Below, one piece after another: positions 17,923 to 26,215 of a stretch of DNA of 64,000 nt. The first letter of the stretch is position 1; every line of letters starts with the position of its first letter. The stretch is from NCBI RefSeq assembly GCF_030295745.1, contig NZ_AP027291.1:3534001-3598000 (forward strand), given 5' to 3'. Source of the DNA: Mycolicibacterium sp. TUM20985. GTDB taxonomy: Bacteria > Actinomycetota > Actinomycetes > Mycobacteriales > Mycobacteriaceae. The notes beneath the pieces were generated by a model that saw only the letters and a list, made by a program, of their open reading frames with translations, was not told where the DNA came from and did no database searches. Made by a program: the position numbers and the translations under genes.

Positions 17923-18333
17923 GTGACCGCTCATCGGATCAACGTCTCGTCGGGTTCGGCCTTCGAAGCCGAGGTGGGGTACTCCCGGGCGGTCCGAGTC
18001 GGGCCGCTCGTCGTCGTCGCGGGCACCACGGCACCGGGTGACGACGTGGCGACGCAGGCGCGGGGAGCCTTCGCGCGCCTCGAGACGGCCCTAGCAGAAG
18101 CCGGGGCCGCTCTCACCGATGTCGTCCGCACCAGGATCTTCGTCACCGACATCGCCTCCTGGCGCGAAGTGGGCGCCGTGCACCGCGAAGTGTTCGGCAC
18201 CATCCGACCGGTGTGCACGATGGTCGAGGTGTCGGCGCTGATCGTCCCCGACCTCCACGTCGAGATCGAGGCCGACGCCTACGTCTCGGACGGAGGTAGC
18301 TCCGCGAATCGGCCGTCGGCCCCGGCTCGGTAG
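17923..18333 (+). CDS. RidA/YjgF-family protein (Rv2704-type)
   Basis: A 136-aa Rid-superfamily protein. RidA enzymes deaminate reactive enamine/imine intermediates from PLP enzymes; other subfamilies have different or unknown roles. The typical chorismate-mutase-like trimer fold is visible: VGYSRAVRVGPLVVVAGTTA at the start, a central helix with LAEAGAALTDVVRTRIFVTD, and VSALIVPDLHVEIEADAYV at the end. The Arg residue of RTRIFVTD corresponds to the carboxylate-binding Arg of RidA. The start is GTG 17923. Its 3' end overlaps the 3' end of the antiparallel DUF952 gene by 55 bp. Confidence 0.88.
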   Translation: MTAHRINVSSGSAFEAEVGYSRAVRVGPLVVVAGTTAPGDDVATQARGAFARLETALAEAGAALTDVVRTRIFVTDIASWREVGAVHREVFGTIRPVCTMVEVSALIVPDLHVEIEADAYVSDGGSSANRPSAPAR

Positions 18334-18647
18334 ATCGTGACACTCGTCACAGCCGCCACGGGGAGTGGACCGTACAGATGCGGGAATGTCATGGATTCCG
18401 GATCGGTTTCGACGCCCGGTTCCCAGCGCACGGGGGACCCGAGACGTCCGGCGTCGAGTCGGAGCAAGACCATGTCGTCGCGCCCCGTGAACAACCGGTT
18501 GGCGGGTAGGTGCACCTGCTCGCGCGCCGAAAGATGAACGAAGCCTTGCGCGTCCAGCGACGGGGGCCTGCGCTCACCCGATCGTTGGGCTGATTCCCAC
18601 TCCTCGGCAGTGCACAGGTGGAACAGGTCTCCCGGCGCAGAGATCAT
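18279..18647 (-). CDS. DUF952 protein (probable Rv2705c equivalent)
   Basis: A small protein (about 122 aa) of the DUF952 family, with the family hallmarks DLFHLCTAEEWE at the start, GFVHLSAREQVHLPANRLF in the middle and FPHLYGPLPVAAV near the end. The conserved His residues could be catalytic or ligand-binding; no function is established. I chose ATG 18647 (MISAPGDLFHL); the ORF runs 15 codons further upstream to 18692. The last 55 bp overlap the RidA gene on the opposite strand, so the C-terminal residues of both proteins are encoded by the same DNA. Confidence 0.82.
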   Translation of the reverse strand: MISAPGDLFHLCTAEEWESAQRSGERRPPSLDAQGFVHLSAREQVHLPANRLFTGRDDMVLLRLDAGRLGSPVRWEPGVETDPESMTFPHLYGPLPVAAVTSVTIYRAGADGRFAELPPSET

Positions 18648-18784
18648 GAAGTCAGTGTGCCCGGCTCGCAACTTCGACGGCGCGTGAGACACGACACACC
18701 GGTGAACGACCGGGGAACAAGGCCGGAAGCGAAAACGTCTGACACAGTAGAACTAAGCACCCAGCAGATAGGGAGGCAGCGCCC

Positions 18785-18976
18785 ATGAACGCAACTCTGA
18801 CCAGTCCCGAACTGACCCGGGCTGATCGCTGCGATCGGTGCGGCGCAGCCGCCCGTGTCGTCGCCAAGCTTCCGTCCGGCGCTGTGCTGCTCTTCTGCCA
18901 GCACCACGCCAATGAGCACGAAGCCAAGTTGGTCGAGCTCGCCGCGGTGTTGGAGTCCAGCAAGATCGACTCGTAA
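18785..18976 (+). CDS. Small zinc-binding protein (DUF7455-like, 63 aa)
   Basis: A 63-aa protein with CDRCGAAARVVAKL (CxxC) followed by LLFCQHHANEHEAKL (a Cys/His cluster), which together make a plausible single zinc site. A C-terminal amphipathic helix (LVELAAVLESSK) follows. The start ATG 18785 is preceded by GGGAGG at 18770-18775. Homologues in mycobacteria are short and easily missed; I recall an antisense ORF being annotated at this place in M. tuberculosis (Rv2706c). The gene stands alone, divergent from DUF952 and upstream of the YihY-family gene. Function is unknown. Confidence 0.8.
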   Translation: MNATLTSPELTRADRCDRCGAAARVVAKLPSGAVLLFCQHHANEHEAKLVELAAVLESSKIDS

Positions 18977-19036
18977 CGACCTGCTGACCCACCTCTCCGC
19001 GCAGAAGCGCGCGTCGTCGTGAATGCTGGTGTGGTC

Positions 19037-20011
19037 ATGACCGACCAGCATTCGCCGGCGAAACCCTCGCGGCACCACCTCTGGCGCATCTTCAAACGCA
19101 CGTTGAGCAAGAGCTGGGACGACTCGATCTTCTCGGAGGCCGCCCAAGCGGCGTTCTGGTGCGCGTTGTCTCTGCCGCCGCTCCTCCTGGGGATGCTCGG
19201 CAGCCTGGCGTACATCGCTCCGCTGTTCGGCGCGACGACCTTGCAGACCATCGAGGACCGGTTGATCAGCACGGCGGGAAACCTGTTCTCCAGCAACGTC
19301 GTCAACGAGATCATCGCGCCGACGGTGTCGGACATCGTGGCGGGTGCACGCGGTGAGGTGGTGTCACTCGGGTTCGTCATCTCGCTATGGGCCGGTTCCT
19401 CGGCCGTCTCGGCGTTCGTCGACTCCGTCGTCGAGGCGCACGACCAAACCGAACTCCGGCACCCCGTGCGTCAGCGCTTCTATGCGCTTGGGCTGTACGT
19501 CATCGGATTGGTCTTCGTCATCGCCACGGCGCCGTTGCTCGCGATCGGGCCCATGAAGATCGCCGAGCACATACCGGCGAATTGGCAGTACTTCTTGAGC
19601 TACGGCTACTACCCGGTCTTGCTCATCAGCCTGGTGGTCGCCATCAACGTGCTCTACCGGGTAGCGCTCCCCAGGCCACTCCCCTCCCACCGGCTGCTCT
19701 ACGGTTCCGCTCTGGCGGCGGTCGTCTTCCTGGTCGCAACGCTGGGGCTACGTGTGTACCTGACGTGGATCACCGGCACCGGCTACACCTATGGGGCGCT
19801 AGCGACGCCAATTGCGTTCCTGCTGTTCGCGTTCTTCCTCGGCTTCGCGATCATGATGGGGGCCGAACTCAATGCGGCCATTCAGGAAGAGTGGCCGGCG
19901 CCCGAGACACACGCCAAACGGTTCCGCGGCTGGCTCGGCGACAAACCACGCGCTGACGCTACGGCCGTCACGGCGGCTGCGCCGCTGGACGAACCTCGAA
20001 CTACTTCTTGA
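19037..20011 (+). CDS. YihY/BrkB-family inner-membrane protein (Rv2707-type)
   Basis: A 324-aa membrane protein of the YihY/virulence factor BrkB family (long misannotated as RNase BN). Six transmembrane helices are visible. The family motifs are SEAAQAAFWCALSLPPLLLGML in helix 1, ISLWAGSSAVSAFVDSVVEAHD around helix 2, and ATPIAFLLFAFFLGFAIMMGAELNA at the end. A cytosolic tail of about 45 residues follows. The biochemical function is unknown. The ATG at 19037 gives the same length as the M. tuberculosis protein; a GTG six codons upstream is in frame. Its 3' end overlaps the antiparallel DUF3039 gene by 11 bp. Confidence 0.87.
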   Translation: MTDQHSPAKPSRHHLWRIFKRTLSKSWDDSIFSEAAQAAFWCALSLPPLLLGMLGSLAYIAPLFGATTLQTIEDRLISTAGNLFSSNVVNEIIAPTVSDIVAGARGEVVSLGFVISLWAGSSAVSAFVDSVVEAHDQTELRHPVRQRFYALGLYVIGLVFVIATAPLLAIGPMKIAEHIPANWQYFLSYGYYPVLLISLVVAINVLYRVALPRPLPSHRLLYGSALAAVVFLVATLGLRVYLTWITGTGYTYGALATPIAFLLFAFFLGFAIMMGAELNAAIQEEWPAPETHAKRFRGWLGDKPRADATAVTAAAPLDEPRTTS

Positions 20012-20246
20012 GCGCCTGGTAGATCCGCTTGCAGTCCGGGCAGACCGGTGAGCCCGGCTTCGCCGACTTCGTCACCGGGAACACCTCACCGCAGAGGGCG
20101 ACGACATGCGTGCCCTCGACCGCGCTTTGGACGATCTTGTCCTTCTTGACGTAGTGGAAGACCTTGGGGGTGTCGTCGTCGGTCCCGTCGTCGACGCGTT
20201 CGTCGGTCTCGGTGCGTTCGATGGTCTGGGTGTCCATGCCCAACAT
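20001..20246 (-). CDS. DUF3039 zinc-ribbon protein (Rv2708c-type)
   Basis: An 81-aa actinobacterial protein of the DUF3039 family. An acidic N-terminus (ERVDDGTDDDTPK) precedes a small domain with HYVKKDKIVQSAVEGTHVVALCGEVF and VCPDCKRIYQALKK. One Cys in ALCG and the CxxC pair may bind zinc. Function is unknown. The start is ATG 20246; a second ATG three codons in (20237) is possible. It overlaps the YihY gene by 11 bp at the 3' ends and is divergent from DUF3099. Confidence 0.87.
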   Translation of the reverse strand: MLGMDTQTIERTETDERVDDGTDDDTPKVFHYVKKDKIVQSAVEGTHVVALCGEVFPVTKSAKPGSPVCPDCKRIYQALKK

Positions 20247-20314
20247 TGTGCCCGGGAACGGATCCGTAAGAAACCGGGCCGTTTATGACGTCCCATCTGT
20301 GGAACAGTGGAGTC

Positions 20315-20713
20315 ATGAAACACGGCCCAGAGCTGAGTTTCGACGACGATGGTTCGCCGGTCCTCATCACTCGCGCAGAACAGCCTTACGAGGAACAGCA
20401 TCGCGAGCGGGTTCGCAAATACCTCAAGATCATGTCGTGGCGCATTCCCGCCCTCCTCGGTGCGGCGATCGCCTACGGCATCTGGCACAACGGCCTGATC
20501 TCGTTGGCGATCCTCGTCGCGTCCATTCCGTTGCCGTGGATCGCGGTGCTGATCGCCAACGATCGGCCCCCCCGACGCGCCGAAGAACCGAGACGCTACG
20601 TGGACCGCGGACGGATCCCGCTGTTCCCCACGGCCGAGCGGCCCGCACTGGAGTCTCACATCGACCCGCTGAAGCAACGCGGAGCCGCCGAGTGGGAGCG
20701 CGACGTTCCGTGA
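20315..20713 (+). CDS. DUF3099 membrane protein (Rv2709-type)
   Basis: A 132-aa protein of the DUF3099 family. A soluble N-terminus (residues 1-37, ending EEQHRERVRKYLKIMSWRIP) precedes two tightly spaced transmembrane helices (ALLGAAIAYGIWHNGLISLA and ILVASIPLPWIAVLIA). A basic, Pro/Arg-rich cytosolic tail carries RRYVDRGRIPLF. Function is unknown. I chose ATG 20315 (MKHGPELSF); the ORF extends ten codons upstream. The gene directly precedes sigB, with about 150 bp between them containing the sigB promoter. Confidence 0.85.
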   Translation: MKHGPELSFDDDGSPVLITRAEQPYEEQHRERVRKYLKIMSWRIPALLGAAIAYGIWHNGLISLAILVASIPLPWIAVLIANDRPPRRAEEPRRYVDRGRIPLFPTAERPALESHIDPLKQRGAAEWERDVP

Positions 20714-20800
20714 TGTGAGGGTTCTTCTGCAATTCTCAGGAGAATCTCAGGTCATCAGCCAATAAGTGCAGGTCAGAAGGTGTGAAACCCGCAGCCCGCG

Positions 20801-20826
20801 GGAACTCTCTGGACCAGGTGAGCGTT
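20801..20826 (+). promoter_or_regulatory. SigE/SigH-type promoter of sigB
   Basis: GGAAC at 20801-20805 (preceded by GCG) and CGTT at 20823-20826 are separated by 17 bp. This matches the GGAAC...CGTT pattern of mycobacterial ECF sigma factors SigE and SigH. Transcription would begin near 20833, about 30 nt before the sigB ATG. SigE control of sigB is well documented in M. tuberculosis and M. smegmatis. Confidence 0.75.
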
Positions 20827-20863
20827 GTAGCTCATGACAGTTCCAGCAGAGCAGGAGGCCGTA

Positions 20864-21823
20864 ATGGCAAACGCCACCGCAAGCCGTATCGACACCGATC
20901 TGGACTCCCAGAGCCCAGCCGCAGACCTCGTGCGCGTGTATCTGAACGGCATTGGCAAAACCGCGTTGCTCAATGCGGCCGACGAGGTCGAACTCGCCAA
21001 GCGCATCGAAGCTGGGCTTTACGCGCAGCACCTCCTCGACACCAAGAAGCGCCTCGGGGACAGCCGCAAACGCGAACTCGGAGCGATCGTGCGTGACGGC
21101 GAGGCCGCCCGGCGACACCTGCTCGAGGCCAACCTCCGACTCGTCGTCTCGCTGGCGAAGCGCTACACGGGTCGCGGCATGCCCCTGCTGGATCTCATCC
21201 AAGAGGGCAACCTCGGACTGATCCGCGCCATGGAGAAGTTCGACTACGCCAAGGGATTCAAGTTCTCCACGTACGCCACGTGGTGGATCCGCCAGGCCAT
21301 CACCCGTGGCATGGCCGATCAGAGCCGGACCATCCGACTGCCCGTCCACTTGGTCGAGCAGGTCAACAAACTCGCCCGGATCAAGCGGGAGATGCACCAG
21401 AATCTGGGCCGCGACGCCAGCGACGAGGAACTCGCCGAGGAGTCCGGCATTCCCGCCGAGAAGATCGCGGATCTCCTGTCCCACAGCCGGGATCCGGTGA
21501 GCCTGGACATGCCGGTCGGTAGCGACGAGGAAGCACCCCTTGGCGACTTCATCGAGGATGCCGAGGCCATGTCCGCCGAGAACGCGGTGATCTCCGAACT
21601 GCTGCACACCGACATCCGGCACGTGCTGGCCACGCTCGACGAGCGTGAGCAGCAGGTGATCCGGCTGCGATTCGGGTTGGACGACGGCCAGCCCAGGACC
21701 CTCGACCAGATCGGCAAGCTCTTCGGGCTGTCCCGGGAGCGGGTCCGTCAGATCGAGCGTGAAGTCATGTCGAAGTTGCGCCAGGGCGAACGCGCCGAGC
21801 GCCTTCGCTCCTACGCCAGCTAG
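20864..21823 (+). CDS. sigB: Stress-response sigma factor SigB
   Basis: Principal-like group 2 sigma factor (319 aa), dispensable but important under stress and in stationary phase. It is a shorter paralogue of SigA without the long N-terminal extension. Region 1.2 has DLVRVYLNGIGKTALL, region 2 has NLRLVVSLAKRYTGRGMPLLD and YATWWIRQAITRGMADQ, region 3 has PVHLVEQVNKLARI, and the region 4 helix-turn-helix is TLDQIGKLFGLSRERVRQIE. ATG 20864 is chosen because it follows a strong AGGAGG (20853-20858) and aligns with the homologues. The ten codons upstream overlap the promoter. A strong intrinsic terminator follows the stop. Confidence 0.96.
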   Translation: MANATASRIDTDLDSQSPAADLVRVYLNGIGKTALLNAADEVELAKRIEAGLYAQHLLDTKKRLGDSRKRELGAIVRDGEAARRHLLEANLRLVVSLAKRYTGRGMPLLDLIQEGNLGLIRAMEKFDYAKGFKFSTYATWWIRQAITRGMADQSRTIRLPVHLVEQVNKLARIKREMHQNLGRDASDEELAEESGIPAEKIADLLSHSRDPVSLDMPVGSDEEAPLGDFIEDAEAMSAENAVISELLHTDIRHVLATLDEREQQVIRLRFGLDDGQPRTLDQIGKLFGLSRERVRQIEREVMSKLRQGERAERLRSYAS

Positions 21824-21832
21824 ATCTACCCC

Positions 21833-21870
21833 AGTGAGCCCGCCGCCCTCGCGGCGGGCTCACTTCTTTG
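21833..21870 (+). terminator. Intrinsic terminator after sigB
   Basis: A perfect 14-bp inverted repeat (AGTGAGCCCGCCGC at 21833-21846; its complement at 21851-21864) with a 4-nt loop is followed by TCTTTG. It sits 10 bp after the sigB stop. Classical hairpin-plus-T-run terminators are uncommon in mycobacteria, so this one is notably clear. Confidence 0.85.
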
Positions 21871-21958
21871 CCCGCCACGGACACACCGCAACGGCGACGT
21901 TGGAGCCCAGTTCAGGCGCCACCACCGGTAGACTCGAAAGCGCAACGGAGGGCTGCGA

Positions 21959-22648
21959 ATGAACGATCTGATCGATACCACCGAGATGTACCTGCGGACG
22001 ATCTACGACCTCGAAGAAGAGGGCGTCGTACCTCTGCGCGCCAGGATCGCCGAACGGCTCGAACAGAGCGGCCCGACCGTCAGCCAGACCGTGTCCCGCA
22101 TGGAGCGCGACGGACTGTTGCACGTCGCGGGTGACCGCCACCTCGAACTGACCGACAAGGGCCGTGCACTGGCCGTGTCGGTGATGCGCAAGCACCGGCT
22201 GGCCGAGCGGCTCCTCGTCGACGTCATCGGGTTGCCGTGGGAAGAAGTTCACGCCGAGGCGTGCCGATGGGAACACGTCATGAGCGAGGACGTCGAGCGG
22301 CGCCTCGTCCAGGTGCTCGACAACCCCACGACCTCCCCCTTCGGCAACCCCATTCCCGGACTGTCCGAGCTCGGCGTCCCGATGTCCGATGCCGACGACG
22401 TCAGCCTGATACGGCTCACCGAGCTGCCGTCGGGCTTCCCCGTCGCGGTCCGTGTGCGCCAGCTGACTGAGCACGTCCAGGGTGACGTCGAGCTGATCGC
22501 TCGCCTGAAGGACGCCGGCGTCGTACCCGACGCACGCGTCACCGTGCAGGTCAGCAACGACGGCGGCGTGATGATCGTGATTCCCGGCCACGAGCAGGTC
22601 GAGCTTCCGCACCACATGGCCCACGCCGTCCGGGTCGAGAAGGTCTAA
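21959..22648 (+). CDS. ideR: Iron-dependent repressor IdeR
   Basis: DtxR-family, Fe2+-activated repressor and activator (229 aa). It controls siderophore synthesis, iron uptake and iron storage. The N-terminal winged helix-turn-helix is DTTEMYLRTIYDLEEEGVVPLRARI...QSGPTVSQTVSRMERDGL in outline. The dimerisation and metal-binding domain contains the ligands seen in CRWEHVMSEDVE and HRLAERLL. A C-terminal SH3-like domain starts about residue 150. The start ATG 21959 follows CGGAGGG. The 3' end overlaps the convergent DUF4192 gene by 4 bp. No IdeR box was seen within the window, so its targets lie elsewhere. Confidence 0.96.
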   Translation: MNDLIDTTEMYLRTIYDLEEEGVVPLRARIAERLEQSGPTVSQTVSRMERDGLLHVAGDRHLELTDKGRALAVSVMRKHRLAERLLVDVIGLPWEEVHAEACRWEHVMSEDVERRLVQVLDNPTTSPFGNPIPGLSELGVPMSDADDVSLIRLTELPSGFPVAVRVRQLTEHVQGDVELIARLKDAGVVPDARVTVQVSNDGGVMIVIPGHEQVELPHHMAHAVRVEKV

Positions 22649-23706
22649 CCCGCACGCCTGCCCGGCCCCTGTCGGCGGGGTAGGCGCACGCCCAGGCGCT
22701 TGGCCAGCCGGTACCCGGTCTGCGCGAGCTCCCTGATCTGTTCCGGCCGCATCCCCGATTGCAGTGCCTGATCGAGCATTCCGGCCATGCGGTGCCTCTC
22801 GTCGACCCGCAACGCGGCTTCCAGTGACACCCCCGCAAGTGGACCATCGCCGCGCGCGTACGCCGAAAAGGCAAGTAACACAAGCGCTTCCACGCGCCAC
22901 GGCTCCGGCAGCGTCCGGGCCAGCATCGCCCACAACGCCTCGGCCCGATCCGCGTCGCGCCCGACCGCGAGGGCGTACAACGTGTCGCGCACCCGTGGAT
23001 CGGTGAGGCCGCAGCCCAATCTCGCCAGGTCGCCATCTGCCGGGACCGCACCCCCGGACAGCGCGCGCGCCATCGCGAGCGCGTGCTCGACGTCACCCCG
23101 CGCGTCGGCGTCGGGCCGGAGGTCTCCGTCGTGCTCGGCCTGCAGCAATGCCGCCCGCAGCGCTTCCGAGCGGGCGGCATCCGAGGTGGCGATGACCTCT
23201 TGAAGCTCGGCACGCCGGGCATAGAGGCGCCGACCGTCGAGGACCGCCGCAGCCGCCATGGGTGACGACATGGGGTCCTCGATGGTTCCCGAGCCAGGGT
23301 GGCCGTCGACTCGGCACCAGCGTCCACCCGCCTCCAACCTGTCGACGACGAAGGCGGCGAGCAGGTCGATGTCGCGTTCGTCCAGGCGTTCGGTCAGGTG
23401 CTCGACCAAGGCGTAGTGGTCGTCGAGGCACATGCGGCAGGAAGCGCCGTCATCGTCGACGATCACGGCGATCGCGCCGTCGGGACCGCTCGACGACGCT
23501 ACGTCCGCCATTTGCGCGAGCGCGTTCGACAGCTGCGCGGAGAGATCGACGCGCATGACACACCCCAGCTCACCGGCGTCGACGGTGACGAGCACCAACG
23601 ACTTCTCCGGGATGAAACCGAGTACTGCGGGCAATGCGGCGATCAGCGCGGCAGGTCGGTCGAGGTGGAATCCGGGAGCGCCGAAGAGGGAATTGAAGGT
23701 CGTCAT
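22645..23706 (-). CDS. DUF4192 protein (Rv2712c-type)
   Basis: A 353-aa actinobacterial protein of the DUF4192 family; function unknown. The typical start is present: LDRPAALIAALPAVLGFIPE followed by KSLVLVTVDAGELGCVMRVDL. A middle region has LLAAFVVDRLEAGGRWCRVDG. A helical C-terminal half, rich in Ala and Arg, resembles tetratricopeptide-like repeats (VEALVLLAFSAYARGDGPLAG). I chose ATG 23706; the open frame continues antisense through sthA and is not real. It shares 4 bp with the ideR 3' end and is divergent from sthA across about 170 bp. Confidence 0.87.
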   Translation of the reverse strand: MTTFNSLFGAPGFHLDRPAALIAALPAVLGFIPEKSLVLVTVDAGELGCVMRVDLSAQLSNALAQMADVASSSGPDGAIAVIVDDDGASCRMCLDDHYALVEHLTERLDERDIDLLAAFVVDRLEAGGRWCRVDGHPGSGTIEDPMSSPMAAAAVLDGRRLYARRAELQEVIATSDAARSEALRAALLQAEHDGDLRPDADARGDVEHALAMARALSGGAVPADGDLARLGCGLTDPRVRDTLYALAVGRDADRAEALWAMLARTLPEPWRVEALVLLAFSAYARGDGPLAGVSLEAALRVDERHRMAGMLDQALQSGMRPEQIRELAQTGYRLAKRLGVRLPRRQGPGRRAG

Positions 23707-23874
23707 GGGCCGAACTTCGCAGGACGCGGTGACGGGAAACGCTGCGACAGCCGGTCGACGCGGCTCCCTGTGGATGAAATGGCCTCTGTGGATAGCGCGG
23801 TTGTTCACGCGCTGTTGACGTTCTTGGCGTGCGAGATCAGCCCGACCGGCGTACACCTGTTCAGCATGGGTTCC

Positions 23875-25281
23875 ATGCAGGAGTACGACCTCGTCGTCAT
23901 CGGGTCCGGTCCCGGCGGTCAAAAGGCTGCCATCGCCGCCGCCAAACTCGGCAAGTCCGTCGCCGTCATCGAACGCGGTCTCATGCTCGGCGGCGTGTGC
24001 GTGAACACCGGAACCATCCCGTCGAAGACGTTGCGCGAGGCGGTCGTCTACCTCACCGGAATGAGCCAGCGCGAGCTGTACGGCGCCAGCTATCGCGTGA
24101 AGGAGAAGATCACCCCGGCCGACCTCCTGGCCCGCACTCAGCACGTCATCGGCAAGGAGATCGACGTCGTTCGCTCCCAGCTGCTGCGCAACGGCATCGA
24201 GCTGTACGTCGGACACGCCCGATTCAGCGATGCCCACACGCTTCAGGTCGAGGACCCCAGCCGCGCGGAGAGCGTCTCCGTCCGTGGCCGCAACGTGGTC
24301 ATCGCGACGGGCACCAAGCCGCTCCGACCCGCGGGGGTCGAATTCGACGAGGAACGCGTCCTTGACTCGGACGGAATCCTGGACCTGAAGACGATTCCCG
24401 CGTCGATGGTCGTCGTGGGCGCCGGCGTGATCGGCATCGAGTACGCCTCGATGTTCGCCGCCCTCGGCACCAAGGTCACCGTCGTGGAGAAGCGCTCCTC
24501 GATGTTGGACTTCTGCGATCACGAGATCGTCGAGGCGCTGCGTTTCCACCTCCGTGACCTCGCCGTCACGTTCCGCTTCGGCGAGGAGGTGACCGCCGTG
24601 GACGTCGGGGCCTCCGGCACTCTCACCACGCTGGCCAGCGGCAAGCAGATTCCGGCCGAGACCGTGATGTACTCCGCTGGGCGACAAGGACAGACCGAGG
24701 ATCTCGATCTGCCGGCCGCCGGTCTGGAGGCCGACAGCCGCGGACGGATCTTCGTCGACGACGACTTCCAGACCAAGGTCGACCACATCTACGCGGTCGG
24801 CGACGTCATCGGGTTCCCGGCGCTCGCGGCCACGTCGATGGACCAGGGCAGGCTGGCGGCCTGCCACGCGTTCGGCGAGCCCTGCAAGGGCATGACCGAG
24901 CTGCAGCCGATCGGCATCTACTCGATCCCCGAGGTCTCCTACGTCGGCGCGACCGAGGTGGACCTCACCAAGGACTCGATCCCCTACGAGGTGGGCGTCT
25001 CGCGCTACCGGGAGCTCGCGCGCGGACAGATCGCCGGTGACTCCTACGGCATGCTGAAGCTGCTGGTGTCCACCGAGGACCTCAAGCTCCTCGGCGTCCA
25101 CATCTTCGGTACCAACGCCACCGAGATGGTGCACATCGGTCAAGCCGTGATGGGCTGCGGAGGCACCATCGAGTACCTGGTCGACGCGGTGTTCAACTAC
25201 CCGACGTTCTCCGAGGCGTACAAGGTCGCGGCCCTGGACGTGATGAACAAGCTGCGTGCCCTCAGCCAGTTCAAGGCCTGA
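23875..25281 (+). CDS. sthA: Soluble pyridine nucleotide transhydrogenase
   Basis: FAD-dependent soluble transhydrogenase (468 aa), moving hydride between NADPH and NAD+. The FAD-binding GxGxxG (VIGSGPGGQKAAIAAA) is near the start. The redox-loop region reads GGVCVNTGTIPSK: one Cys, with Thr where lipoamide dehydrogenase has its second Cys, which distinguishes SthA from disulfide reductases. The NAD(P)-binding GAGVIGIEYA is near residue 183, and the C-terminal dimer interface has NYPTFSEAYKVAALD. ATG 23875 gives the 468-aa length of the M. tuberculosis protein; an ATG three codons upstream (23866) is possible. Confidence 0.94.
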   Translation: MQEYDLVVIGSGPGGQKAAIAAAKLGKSVAVIERGLMLGGVCVNTGTIPSKTLREAVVYLTGMSQRELYGASYRVKEKITPADLLARTQHVIGKEIDVVRSQLLRNGIELYVGHARFSDAHTLQVEDPSRAESVSVRGRNVVIATGTKPLRPAGVEFDEERVLDSDGILDLKTIPASMVVVGAGVIGIEYASMFAALGTKVTVVEKRSSMLDFCDHEIVEALRFHLRDLAVTFRFGEEVTAVDVGASGTLTTLASGKQIPAETVMYSAGRQGQTEDLDLPAAGLEADSRGRIFVDDDFQTKVDHIYAVGDVIGFPALAATSMDQGRLAACHAFGEPCKGMTELQPIGIYSIPEVSYVGATEVDLTKDSIPYEVGVSRYRELARGQIAGDSYGMLKLLVSTEDLKLLGVHIFGTNATEMVHIGQAVMGCGGTIEYLVDAVFNYPTFSEAYKVAALDVMNKLRALSQFKA

Positions 25282-26076
25282 TCAGCAGTCGTCGTCGAAC
25301 GCCGCAGGCGCGTGATCACCAGGGCCCCCCGCCTCGGCCCGCGCCACCAAGTGCCCGATCGCATCGTCGAACGGCGGCGCGTAGGAGACGTTCTCCTCGC
25401 AGCCACCGGCCTCCAACCCACCGGTGATCCCCACCACCGTCGATCCGGCCACCCACGGCGCCCCGCTGGTGCCGTCGACCAGTCCACTGCAGCGGATCGA
25501 GGGATAGCCGTGCTCGACGGCCGCCATGCGCGCCATGCAGCCGACGGGCACTCCCCCGACGCCGAGCGCGTAACCGGTCACGACGACGTCCGTGCCGATG
25601 GCCGGACTGGGACCGATGGTGAGACCACCACCTGCCGCCGCCTCGATCGCTGCGCCGTCCTGGCGGCTCACCCTGAGGACGGCGATGTCGGCGTGCGGAT
25701 CCTGAGACGACACCCACCGGGGGTCGAGGTATACGGCATCGACATGCCAATAGTCCTGCGCCGCAGCACTTTCGGCGAACGCCGGCACGAACGACGCCTC
25801 GAAACCCTCGGCCATGCAGTGCGCCGCGGTGAGGACCAGGTCGCCCGTCGTCGAATGAAGCACCGATCCGGTGCAGGTGTGCAGCGAGTCACCGCCGAGG
25901 AAGATCGCCCCCACCCTCGGGTCGGGGTTCACCGGTGCGGCCGTCGCCGTGGCCAGCACAGGTGCTTCGGGCACCGATGAGGACGGGCCGCTAGCCGTCG
26001 CCGCGAGCGGCGTGGGCTGTGCACACGCCGTCGCGATCGCCACCCATAGCAAGACCCTGGCGCGGCGCACGATCAC
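25282..26076 (-). CDS. Secreted trypsin-like serine protease (S1 family)
   Basis: A predicted exported chymotrypsin-fold protease of 264 aa. The N-terminus has a basic start (VRRARVLLWVAIATACA) with a signal peptide; a Cys right after it gives only a weak lipobox (ATAC). The catalytic triad is clear: LTAAHCMAEG (His), DPHADIAVLRV (Asp) and VDGTSGAPWV (Ser). Cys pairs suited to disulfides are present. The gene begins at GTG 26076, or at GTG 26070 two codons later. It directly abuts the sthA stop (25281/25282), convergent, and seems to be an addition relative to M. tuberculosis. Confidence 0.83.
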   Translation of the reverse strand: MIVRRARVLLWVAIATACAQPTPLAATASGPSSSVPEAPVLATATAAPVNPDPRVGAIFLGGDSLHTCTGSVLHSTTGDLVLTAAHCMAEGFEASFVPAFAESAAAQDYWHVDAVYLDPRWVSSQDPHADIAVLRVSRQDGAAIEAAAGGGLTIGPSPAIGTDVVVTGYALGVGGVPVGCMARMAAVEHGYPSIRCSGLVDGTSGAPWVAGSTVVGITGGLEAGGCEENVSYAPPFDDAIGHLVARAEAGGPGDHAPAAFDDDC

Positions 26077-26215
26077 CGATCTTGCCGCACGGGACCGAAT
26101 GCGGCAGCGGTCACGGAATGGCCGCTGTCGCCAGAGGGTTCCACCGTTGCATGGGGCCGTGCGGGAGAAATCCCCGAAGTACGGGACACTGGACGTCAGG
26201 AGGTGGTGAGGCAGA

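Noticed and set aside
21900..21934. SigA promoter for ideR (TTGGAG / TAGACT)
   Set aside because: The spacer would be 23 bp, too long; only the -10-like TAGACT is plausible and that is not enough.
23707..25143. Upstream extension of the DUF4192 frame through sthA
   Set aside because: The region is antisense to the well-supported sthA gene; DUF4192 homologues start at the ATG at 23706.
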